Source: Ctena decussata
Taxonomy: Eukaryota > Mollusca > Bivalvia > Lucinida > Lucinidae
NCBI GenBank assembly: GCA_963989385.1
Contig: OZ022512.1
Span: 26,991,899 to 27,055,898, forward strand
DNA length: 64,000 nucleotides
Direction: 5' to 3'
Below, in pieces: positions 1-12,700 of the stretch. Under the pieces are notes generated by a model. That model did no database searches, was not told the DNA's origin, and worked only from the letters and a program-made list of their open reading frames with translations. The translations under genes and the position numbers were made by a program. Position 1 is the stretch's first letter; the number at the start of each line of letters is the position of its first letter.

Positions 1-647
1 GCAGTGCTGTAATGTGCCACAGGTTTGGGTGGGGAATGGAATGTGTGGATGAAACTGAGAATGCTTTCATATTTCTCGGACAAAAAAAATGCATACTTGT
101 GGGATCATTCAAGAATTTGCTCAACATAAAAAGGGTGTAAGCACTAATGAGATTGCAGAAAATAATGTGTTTTGGACAAATACTGTGTAAGTTTTTAAGT
201 TGTATGGGTACATTTTTGTGCAAAAAAAATGACAATGTGGCTGACATCATTGGACATTGGGTTTTGAGAGAGTGTTTATCCATATGCCATGCCAGGACAT
301 CTGCAAGAGCTGATAACTGGAGAGAAATTGAGCTGTAGAATATGATGTCAGAGGTCATCTACTTATGGACAATTGACCAAATTATTTTTAGTCCAGAAAT
401 TCCAACATGTTGTTTGCACAAAGAAAGTAAACAAGAGAAAACCAACAGTTTTCAACAAATCCAGAAGTTTTCTGGGCAGCAGTTTGTTCAGAAAGATAAA
501 AGTATCTAAATTCTTCACAGAAAAACATAAAATATTTTTTTATCTTAATTGATATAAAGAAAGAAAGAAAGATATCAGCAGTCCAGGAAAGAACTTTGTT
601 TGACATATCATGAGCTATGTGTAATCTACATTGTGTAATATCAACAG
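1..647. other. NOSTRIN intron, nothing recognised
   Basis: AT-rich intron sequence. No exon with proper splice sites or similarity to the upstream F-BAR was found. Confidence 0.5.
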
Positions 648-740
648 GCTAAGAAGAGTGCCTATGACAGTGCCAAGTCACATGAGAAGGCAGAAGAAGC
701 CACTAAGTCTAGTAAAGCTAAAGAAAAAGATATCAATAAG
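648..740 (+). CDS. NOSTRIN: NOSTRIN exon A (F-BAR helix)
   Basis: Acceptor AACAG at 643-647 and donor GTGAGT at 741. The exon has 31 codons, phase 0 at both ends, and encodes a lysine/glutamate-rich helix (AKKSAYDSAKSHEKAEEATK then SSKAKEKDINK). It lines up with the KAKKKLMVSTKKHE region of vertebrate NOSTRIN. Whatever precedes it lies outside the window or was not recognised in 1-647. Confidence 0.85.
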
Positions 741-3700
741 GTGAGTAACGCAAGTCTGAGTATTCTTTTGCCTACTTAATGAAAGAGGGTTAATGAAAGA
801 GGGTAGTTTGTTTGGGATGGCTGCAAAGAAAAACGGTACATGTATAAAAATGGGTCCATAAATTGCTTGAGGAAACTGCAAAATTTAGTCGAGATATAAA
901 ATGTTAGTAAAATGAATACAAGTTGTCATGATGAAAACAAACTTACCTTAATAATCTTAATAGATGCCCTTGCTGTAATAAATGCCCCTGCCTCTTTTTC
1001 GAAAATAATCTTACATTAACTTGCATGAATTCCTGTTTGCTTCTCTGGATGAGGTAGCTCTTTGAAATGGGGTCTTTTCTTACAAGCAAGAATTTGATCC
1101 TAGGGAAGCAAATTCTATCCTTTAAGAGTTGACCCCTACTGAGAAGGGAACAAAAAATAGTAGAGTTGCCTCTGAAAGTATACTCATTCACCTATATATT
1201 GTTTATTAGAGGTATGTTGGCAGTGGCTGACTTACTACACTTTAGACTGTAAATGATGCTTCCACCCTCCCCCTTTAGGAAAATGCAATGCCCCCAGGGC
1301 ATTTTATGGGATTAATATGGTAAATAGCTGCAAAACCTTTGGAGCTAAAGGTAAATTACTAAATAAAAGTGTAAGTTGAATACAGATTGTCAAGAGTGGC
1401 CGAGGAAACTGCAAAGTCTAGCAAAGCCACAAGAAAAGCTGCCAGTAAGATATACATACTGGCTTCAGCTTTGTCAGAGCTGCAGCGGCTTGTGCAATCT
1501 TTGAGAGATTCTTTGGTTTTGAATCTTCATCTGAGACAATTGCTCCAGGCGCTTGAAACTTGTAACCCTTCCAAGCTTTTGAAAGCTCGAAACTGCAAAC
1601 ATATTTTTTAAAATAAATAAAATTTAGCCTTTCTTTATTTGACAAGTATATTTTTCAGATGGAGAAAAAACAGAAGCAGGTGGTAGATAATTTACGGAAA
1701 GCTGATAAACATTATTGTGAGTGTTGTGAGAAAGCGGAAGTGGCACGGCAGGAGTGGGACCTAGCTGTTAGTAGGGTTAGTATTGTAATGCCAATATTAA
1801 GCATGTTAATCTGCTGTTAAAAAATGCAGGGCTCTGGTGAGAATAAATTTGTTGCTTAAATTATTTTTTCACCGGAAACTTGTTTTGGGGACATATGCAA
1901 ACAATGCAGACCCAGATTAGAGCTGCCAAATGCGGCATCTTATCAGGGTTAACACTGTTTGCTTACAGGAATTTCTATGCAAAACAACAAAACAATGAAA
2001 GTGAAAACATTCACCAGAAACCCCTTAAACTAGAAATGACTCATCCAAATGATAACAGTGGGCAAGTCCACTGGGTCAAAAAAGGGTTAAGAAGAGAGGC
2101 AAATATTTCCATGACAGAGTGTTCTGCATTGGAGATGTATGTGGATACCTTAAGTCTCATTGCATGGGAGAGTTAGAAAAATAAATAATTGAGCAGCGTC
2201 ATGTGACTTCCAACAATGTGGCAGTTTTGTCATGCTATTCAGATGATCCTTTTCATTTACACCGTGCCTATAGAGGCCTCACTGTTGGCTGTATGGCTTG
2301 GGCCAGTTCCATAGATGGCTGATGTGACAAGTGAAGGCTCTGATCAGGCTGCACTTAAATGCAGTCTGATCTGAGGCTTTGCTTGTCACCAATGCCACAT
2401 TGTTTAAAATCAAATGATGTGGTTCATATATAAATTTCCATGTTCAAAAGATCTGACTTGATTTGAAATAAGTTTAATAATAAGTTTAAAAATAATAACT
2501 TTTGTAGCTAAATACATGTATGTACAGGTCAAACATTTTGGAATGGGAACCTACACTTGTAATGGAACAAATAACTATTACATTATTACATTTGCAAGTG
2601 TAATATACTGTGTATTTCAGGCAAGTTCCCAGTTACAGACATTAGAAGAAGAGAGATTATCTAGAATGTCAGAATACCTCAACCAATATAACAGTCACAT
2701 ATCCGTCTTAGGGCCGAGGCTGACTCAGGTAACAAGTTATTGTTTACCAACCTTTCTTAACTACCAAACCATGTCGCCTACACCAGAATCGTAGGATAGG
2801 ACTATGGTGTACTGGAAAATAACTACAATGTTACATGCATTTCTAACTTGACAGTGACACTTTCCTAATTGAGCATAAGGGGAACAGTGTCATGTGAAAA
2901 TTTGTGGTGAGTCACATTGTTAACATCAAGGCATGCAAATTCACACCCCTTTATTAGTAGGATGCAAAGAATTACTTCTGTCAGTATCCTCCTCAAAATA
3001 TTCCAATAGAAAATGCCACAGAAATATTCTGTAATCATTTTGTATAATATTAGAATCAAAATAAATTTGCTATGCTGCTCATTAATGGCTGCTCTACCTA
3101 TGCTGTTGGGCAGATGTTAATATTAATTTACTCCAGCCAGTTTGTGTATCCTGAGGAAATTATTTATAAAGACATGGAAACTGATCAGTATCCATGGATG
3201 TGCAGGCTGGTATTAATTTTTACCCCCTGCCAAAGGCAGAGGAATATTGTTTTCTCTGTGTCCATCCATCTTGTCTTTCTGTATGTCTGTCTAGAACCAT
3301 AACTAAGTAACCATTGAACTGAATTACATGAAACTGAAAATGAGCATATATCACTATGACGTGTTGACACACATCAAGTTTCGTCAGACTAGCAAACTTG
3401 CCTATTGAATTGATTTAAAAACATCGGCCATAAATATGTTACCAATTACCAGAATTTTGTGAAACTTAAAACACATATAAATATTTATCACCATAACACA
3501 TCTGTGCACAAAAAGTCTTATCAGATTGTCATCAGTAATGCATATAAATATGTGTCATCACCGTGTGGTGATGCTGAGGCAATTTTTATGCCCCTCGTGA
3601 CGATAGTCAGGGGGCATTAAGATTTGCTCCTGTCTGTCCGTCCGACTGTCCCTCTATCCGTCCGTCCGTTCGTCACACTTTATGGTATAGAGTTTGTGTA

Positions 3701-6700
3701 ATCAACTCCTCCCACAGTTTTCAATGGATCTTTTTCGAATTTTGCATATATGTTGTGGACATATTGAAGATGTGCATGTGGGTTTTTGGTAGGGCTAGAA
3801 ATAATTTTGACAGAATTACGGCCTTTTGAACTTAGTCATTTTAGGCAAATTTTTGCATTGTAGGGTATGTTAGTTGTGTAATCAACTTCTCCCACAGTTT
3901 TCAATGGATCTTTTTCAAACTTTGTATAATATGTTAAGGACATATTGAAGATGTGCATGTGGGTTTGTATTGGAGCTAGAATTAATTTTGACAGAATTAC
4001 GGCCTTTTGAACTTAGTCATTTTAGGCAAATTTTAACATTGTAGGGTATGGATTTTGTGTAATCAACTCCTCCCTCAGTTTTCAGTCAATCATTTTCAAA
4101 CTGTGCATACATGTTGTGGACATATTGGAGATGTGCATGTGGGTTTTTGTTGCAGCTAAAATTAATTTTGACAGAATTATGGCTTTTTGAACTTAGTCAT
4201 TTGAGGCAATTTTTAACATTGTAGGGTAAGTACTTTGTGTAATCAACTCCTCCCACAGTTTTCATTGGTTGTTTTTCAGACATTGGAGACATAATGTTAT
4301 GTGCATGTTGGTGTTTGACAAGAAAAAAAATTGCTTCTCTGTAGCACGAGTTATTGTCCTTGATTTGCTTTAGAATCCACAAGTTCAGTCATAACTATGT
4401 AATCAGTGAACAAAATTTTATGAAACTTTAAATGAACCATAAACAAATAGACCTTTTCAGCGGGGGATATAGATTCAACGAATTTGCTTGTCTCTGTTTG
4501 TAATTGCCAAAAATAAATTTTTGTATGGCACAACTTTATAATAATAAATAGGTTTATTTCTCAATTATGTCAATTCTTTGTTAATACCTGTCTTATTTTA
4601 TACAATTTTCAGAGTTGTGATACATTAAATAAGTCAGTTTTGGCCGTTGATCTACAGTCTGATATTTCCAGTGTTGCTAAGCAACGAGGATCTGGACCAA
4701 ATACTCCTGAACAAATGTTAATAGATTCTTATGTAAGTATGAAGTATATGAAAGATTAGGTATTTTGTAAACAAAATGATTTTAGTTCTGGACTTCAGTC
4801 TGATGCTAAGCTAAATGGGTATGAAACCTTTATTTCAGTGCTTTAATGCAAGACACAAATATAATTGCATTACATCCAAACCAACAAAGTTGTATGTGTG
4901 AATAGCGAAGACTCAGTGCAGCCTGGGCATCTGCCCAGTCTGATCAAAGTCTTCGCTGTCCACAGGGAGCTAGTATAGACCCTTAGCTACCCTTTGAGTG
5001 GACAGCAAAGACTCTGATCAGAATGGGTGGATGCCCAGGCTGATCTGAGTCTTCGCTGGGCACACCTGCCACTTTGTTGGTTTTTGTTGCAGCTCAAATA
5101 TAATTAGGAAATAACAGCACTCATAATTGTCATGTAGGGAGGTAAATTGTCAGTTTTATGGTTGCAAATTTGTTTTACAGCAACATGTCATTTGCAGCCA
5201 TAAAATTAATGATTTACCTCCTCAAATGACAATTTTAAATACAGTTATCCCCATTCTAATGCATTTTCACTTTTCAAAGTGTACTTATTTGAACCCAAAG
5301 CAAGCGCTAACAGTCATGTAAAACTAGACGTCAGCCAACTAAAAGGGACATTGTTTAATTACATCAGATTTCAGACAGTATATCGTAGAATATACTGTTG
5401 CATATGTTTGACATTAACCTTACAGATATTGCGTTATATATGTAAGTGCATTAGAATAGAATGTAATTCCTGTGTAGTTCTTAAATGTAACATTTTACAT
5501 TCTAAAAGAATTAAACAAGAACTACATATTGAAAACTATAATTGAGCCGGAACAAGACAAAACCAACAAATGGCATGCACCGCAGCAAAGACTCAGATCA
5601 ACCTGGGCAGCTGCCCAGTCTGATCAGAGTCTATGCTTTATTCTTAAAGGGTAGCTAAGAGTCTAAGCTACCTCCATGCGGATAGCTAAGACTCTGATCA
5701 GACTATGCAAATGCCCAGGCTGATCTGAGCCTTCGCTGGGGGGCACATGCCACTTTGTTGGTTTGTCGTGTCGCAGCTTATATGGCAAATTTGAACGATA
5801 TACATACTGTGAACTTCGCAGAATAATGTTTGCAAATGAAAATCATGAATTTAGGTACACTGCAAACATTGAACAATTGCTAAATATTCATAGTATACTA
5901 ATTTTGTGGAAAGTCTGATGTTTACACATTGTTTTGTTTCTTGTATAGGCAGAAGATAAACAGTTTACATTGAAGCCTGAGCGGCGGAAAATAGCTTTAC
6001 AACATTACCTTTTACATCTTCGTCAGTCACTAGAGAGAGAACAGAAAGGACGGGAAGGTCAGTATACATTTAGAAGACCAAAATTAATGTAATGCCCTTA
6101 AGTATTGAGACAACCAAAAATAATTAATTTTCCATTAATTTTCCATTTGTCCCAAATGGAAAATTGATTATTTTCAGGTGTCTCAAAATTTAGGCACATT
6201 ACAGTACCCATAGTTCTAATGTGTGCTGTAACATGCATTTTGAGAGAAAATTTTGGAATTGCCAGATGATACTTCCATTATATACAGTTCTGACAAAACA
6301 TTTTACAAGTAGTCAGCTCCTGTGCAACAATGTTCAGGAAGAACAATTGCACTATCTGCGACAGTAATTGTAAATGTTAGAATCCATCAATTTTTTTTTT
6401 TTAATTTCAGATTATGGTTTCAGTATCAGAAGCTGAAGCATGTGTTTCAGCAAGCTATCCTGTCCGGTGAAACAGATTTAATGGGATATAGAAGTTCATG
6501 AATTTTTTCACTTTTAATGTTTTATGGAGAAGCTCTGCTTATATCAGTTTTATATGTTTCAGGCTTAGAGAAACTATTAGGTGTATATGTAGATAGACCA
6601 AATTTTGCAGACCCTGAAGCTCAAGAGGATACCAGACAAAGGTTGGAACAGGTAACTGCTGTCTTCTACAATGTCTGAACAGTGTATTGTAAATCAGCTT

Positions 6701-9700
6701 ATATTCATAGAAGTTTTACTTGTTGAATGCATATTCACACATTTTCACAAAAAGATAAAATTATCAGTGCAAGCCATCTTTGAGAGTCGTCAACACGAAG
6801 GGTTGTATTACCTCTTATTGTTTTAAGCACTTTCCAATTAAGTACTTTGAAATTACTCCTACAATCTCCCTTATTTGCATCAGAATATTTACCCTTGCCA
6901 TCAAAGATAATTAGAAATGTAATTTCAGACCCATGAAATTAACCCAGGTACTTTAATGGCACCATGTACATTGTACTGCCAATTTTTGCTTCATATACCG
7001 TATAATGGGAAATTTTCAAAGCGCTCCACAAAACCTTAAGAGTAGGTAACTATAGAGCTGTTATTTTCGGCGCAATTCTGTTAGCTGCTAATTTGCAGAT
7101 AATTACAATTTTAACAGGCTGTCACTTTTTTCGCTTGATTAACGGTTTGTACTTGATTATGCAAGTACAGTTGAATTACTTTTAATTGGCTGTGAGTTCT
7201 ATTTACTTTTATCCTGAACAATAGCCATTCTATCAATTGCTCACATATTTCAGTTGACTGTTTCTGTGTACTAAAAACATTGATTTGTACAAATGTCTAT
7301 CTTACGTTTTTTTGTTATTTTTTTTGTATGAAAAAGGATGGGTATCCTCCCAAACCCAAAAGAAGCCGATATTATCTAAACACATGTGTTTATAACAAAG
7401 TGACTAAACCCAAAAGGAGCCGATATTACCTAAACAAATGTGTTTAAAACAAAGTGATTACACTTTCATTACGTTTCTCTCACCTTGTGCATCTTGATTT
7501 TTCAATCAAGCCAATATTTTACAGGACAAACACAATTTTTAATGTCGTGGATATTCATATCTGCGAAAATTAAAACCGCAAAAATTAATCTTTACGTTTT
7601 TAGGGCAAATCCGCGAAAATTTGGCGACGCAAAAATTTTCCATTATACGGTATTATTACTTAGGTGGTTAATTACTATATGGACATATAGGGGTCACCTT
7701 GAGGGCATGGGGGCAAAGCAACTCTGAGCCTCTATGTAGTCACCCTGACCTCCTATTTTTGCATAGAGAGTCAGTAGCTGGCTATCTAAGTGTATAATTG
7801 CACCAAGGACTTTAAATTATAAACTTACCATACCCACAGAGGAGGTCTGTCAGAAAAGGAAAACAAAACACATCAGAAAGGCAAAATAATTATCGTACCA
7901 AACGACTCCTTTCAGTCAAGCATCACTTTCTGGTTTCTGGTTTTATTTAGCAACAACAGAGCTAAAGGCATAAAGTTTTGGTGGGTCTGAAATTCTATAG
8001 AGTAACCATCTTGAGTAATTAGGTAGTATTCACTGACCTACCATTGATATTTAGGTCATCATCATGTGACCGTCTTTATCCAGTCATATAATCAGATTCT
8101 TGTCTGTGGTGTAATAAATTGATTGTAATGGAATAACCATGCTAACCATTGATATATTCTGACACATGAGCTATTTGTATCATGGACTTTTATTTCTTTG
8201 AATTATTCCCATTAACTGGTGAACTGTCTCGGCTGACATAGTACAGACCTGATCAGAGTGCTGTTGATCTGTGTCTACACCAGAGCTCTAGATAAGAGTG
8301 GGTATTGATGATAATTAAAATCATAGGTTGTTACCCCTCATCTGAACCGTCACATCAAGACAGTTCAGATGAGGGGTCACAACATATGTTTTTATGCAGG
8401 TTCAGATGAGGGGTCACAACATATGTTTTTATGCAGATTTAACAAAAATTATCCCTAATTATTATCAGATACTTCCACTTATCTAGAGCTGTTTGCTAGG
8501 ACAGTCTGTTCAGATTTCTAGTATGAATTTATGATTTATATTTGAAAGGCAATTTATTTCAATCCAAGATATATTTGCAGTTGAAATTTATGATGAACTT
8601 TCTGGAAGCCAACCATTATAAGATAGCCAAATTCTTTGCTGAGTTGGACCACTCACAAGTTCCAAACTACAAGTATGCAAAATATATAGAGATGTCAAGA
8701 GACAAGCAGGTAAGACTGATGAAACTGTAATATAGAGATTTTGAGGATAATTATGAGATCATTTCTGCTCATACTTTATGTAAACACAGTTTTTGACAAC
8801 TCATTAAAGCTGCCTCAATTATGTGGTTCTCATGAGAGATCACACTTTATGGTTTTCGTATGAGGAAACAGAAAATATCCCTGTTCTTGTTTTTCAATCC
8901 CAAGCTCTTGCATTGCATTTTTCTGCCCACATAGGAGCACAAAGAATTCCTGTTGACAGAATGTAAACAAATGAAAAAGATACAAGGAACAAAAGGTGGA
9001 CACTCCGATAGCTGATACATTGTGAATTAATACCAAAGAATCAGTTTGAGCTGCTTTAAAGTCTTAAAACAGGGGGGTAAAATGACATATTATTAGTATA
9101 TTACAGTTTGCAGGCACACAGTATATTGGACTCTTCCTTCTAAAATAACAAAATTCTCTTATGAAGTGATGTGAAAAAACTGCTGATGGAATGAATGTGG
9201 CTGATGGAATGGCAAACAGTGCATAGTCTGATCAGTCTAAAAAGACTTGTCAGGCTCAACACTGTTTGGTTAGGCACTTTTTAGCTCACCTGTCAAGGTG
9301 AGCTTATAGTATAGCTTTGGTCCGTCGTCCGTCGGCATCGTTCACACTATTAAACATCTTCTTCTCAGAAACCACTGGGCTGATTGAAGCCAAATTTCAT
9401 ATGGAGCCTTAACATGAAGGGGGAATGAAAGTTTATATATTTGACCCAGGTCACATGACAAAGATGGCCACCATGGCCATATATGGTAAAGACCCTAAAA
9501 ATCTTCCTCTCCAGAACCACTGGGCCGATTGCCTTGAAACTAGGTATGTAGCATCTTGGACTCCAGTGCTACAAAGTCTATATAAATGATGAATTTGGGT
9601 TGACTTTGACCTATTTTATGGCAAGGTCAAATTTGGTCCCTTAGGCTTTTGAATGGGAAAAGCTGAAAAAGTGCATTTTTTTATGCCCCCGTGACGATAG

Positions 9701-12700
9701 TCAGGGGGCATTAAGATTTGCTCCTGTCTGTCTGTCCGTCCGTCTGTCTGTCCGTCCGTCCGTCCGTTCGTCACACTTTACGGTATAGAGTTTGTGTAAT
9801 CAACTCCTCCCACAGTATTCAGTGGATCTTTTTCAAACTTCACATACATGTTGTGGACATATTGAAGATGTGCATGTGGGTTTTTGTTGGAGCTAGAATT
9901 AATTTTGACACAATTACGGCCTTTTGAACTTAGTCATTTTAGGCAAATTTTTGCATTGTAGGGTATGCAGTTTGTGTAATCAACTACTCCCACAGTTTAC
10001 CATGGATCTTTTTCAAACCTTGCATACATGTTGTGGACATATTGAAGATGTGCATGTGGGTTTTTGTTGGAGCTAGAATTAATTTTGACAGAATTACGGC
10101 CTTTTGAACTTAGTCATTTTAGGCAAATTTTTGCATTGTAGGGTATGTAGTTTGTGTAATCAACTACTCCCACAGTTTTCAATGGATCTTTTTCAAACCT
10201 TGCATACATGTTGTGGACATATTGAAGATGTGCATGTGGGTTTTTGTTGGAACTAGAATTGATTTTGACAGAATTATGGCCTTTTGAACTTAGTCATTTT
10301 AGGCAAATTTTTGCATTTGTAGGGTGAGGAGTTTGTGTAATCAACTCCTCCCTCAGTTTTCAGTGGATCTTTTTCAAACTTCACATACATGTTGTGGACA
10401 TATTGAAGATGTGCATGTGGGTTTTTGTTGGAGCTAGAATTAATTTTGACAGAATTACAGCCTTTTGAACTTAGTCATTTTAGGCATATGTTTGCATTGT
10501 AGGGTAAGTACTTTGTGTAATCAACTCCTCCCACAGTTTTCATTGGCTGTTTTTCAGACATTGGAGACTTGTTGTGGACACAGTGAAGATGTGCATGTTG
10601 GTTATGATAGGAAAAAAAATAATATTGAAGGAATTATGGCCTTTTAAACTTAGTCATTTTGGGCTGCATTTTGCACTATAGGGTATAAAGTTTGTGAAAT
10701 GTTTTCAGTGGATTCTTTGTAAATAGCATTTGTGCTTGAAAGGTGCTTTAGGGATGTACACATGTCCTGTGACAGGCGCTGCGCGGGGGCATCATTAGTG
10801 TCTTACAGACACAATTTTCTAGTTTTTTAGCTCACCTGGCCCGAAGGGCCATAGTGAGCTATTGTCATACCAATGCGTCCGGCGTGCGTCGTCACGGAAT
10901 TTGTCCGTCAACACCTAAAAACAAATATTCAAACATCTTCTTCTGTAAAACTACTGGTCCCATGGTTCTCAAATTTCACATGGAGCATGACCTGACTACA
11001 GGGTCTTAGAATTGTAAAATTGGGTCAGGTTGAAAATCCAAGATGGCCGCCGTTACTAAAAATAGCAAAAACAACAAAATAAACTTCTTCTCCAGAACCA
11101 CTGGGCATATTTGTCTGAATTTTGGCGTGGAACATCAGTGAAACCTTGGTATTCAAAATTGTAAAAATGAAAAAAATCTGTAGCGGAGTTTTGTCACAGT
11201 GACCTACTTTCTGTTTACGTGTGTAATTTTGCTCAAATGCCAATGTCAAAAAATGACCTATTTAAACAACTTCAAACAACTTCTTCTCTAAAACCACTGA
11301 GCCCATGGATCTCAAATTTCACATGGAGCATGACCAGACTGCAGGGTTTCAAAATTGTAAAATTGGGTCAGGTCAAGAATCCAAGATGGCTGCTGTTACT
11401 AAAAATAGCAAAAACAACAAAATCAACTTCTTCTCCAGAACCAGTTGGTATATTTGGTTGAAAGTTTGCATGGAACATAAGTGGGACCTTGGTATTAAAA
11501 ATTGTAAAAATAAAAAAAATCTGTAGCGGAATTAGGTCACAGTGACCTACTTAGCGTTTACAAGGCCGATTTTGCTCAAATGTCAATATGTAAAGAAAAT
11601 GCAACCAATTCTGACCAGATTTGGTCAGAATTGGTTCTTGGATGGAATTATTTCAATTTTGTGCCAGTTGACTATCGAAGATGGCCACCATGGGGGCCGT
11701 TACTAAAAATAGCACAAACATAAAAATGACAATTACTCAAGAACCCTTGAATGGAATTGGACCAATTTTGTGTCAGAATGTTCCTTGCATGAAGCCGTTT
11801 CGATTAATTGCAATTTGGCATTCCAAGATGGCCGCCATCTGCCGTTACTAAAAATAGCACAAACATAAAAATGACAATTACTCAAGAACCCTTGAATGGA
11901 ATTGGACCAATTTTGTGTCAGAATGTTCCTTGCATGAAGTCGTTTTGATTAATTGCAATTTGGCATTCCAAGATGGCCGCCATCTGCCGTTACTAAAAAT
12001 AGCACAAAACATGAAAATGACAATATCTCAGTAACCGCTGAATGGATTTTGACGAAATTTGTGTCAAAATGATTCTTGCATTGAGATGTTTCAAAAATAT
12101 CTAACTGTAGACCATTCATATTGGCCTCTGTTACTAAAAATAGAAAAATGTGAAAATTAGAAAATCTCAATGGAGTTGGATTAATTTTGTGTCAGAATGG
12201 TCCTTTCGTTAAGCTTTTTCGATTTTTTGCATTTTGGCATTCCAAGATGGCCGCCATTTGCCATTACTAAAAATAGCACAAAACATGAAAATGACAATAT
12301 CTCAGTAACTGCTGAATGGATTTTGACGAAATTTGTGTCAAATGATTCTTGCATTGAGATGTTTCAAATATATCTAACTGTAAGACCAGTCATATTGGCC
12401 TCTGTTACTAAAAATAGAAAAATGTGAAAATCAGAAAATCTCAATGGAATTGGACCAAATTTGTGTCAAAATGGTCCTTGCATGAAGGCTTTTCGATTTT
12501 TTGCATTTTAGCAATCCAAGATGGCCGCCATCTGCCGTTACTAAAAATAGCACAAAACATGAAACTGGCAATATCTCAGTAACCCCTTAATGGATTTTGA
12601 TGAAATTTGTGGCAAAATGATTCTTGCATTGAGGTGTTTCAAAAGTAAATATATAAAGACCAGGCAAGTTGGCCTCTGTTACTAAAAGTAGCAAAATGTG

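Noticed and set aside
6409..6500. Extra NOSTRIN exon after a TTTCAG acceptor
   Set aside because: The frame closes at once and exons E and F already join in phase.
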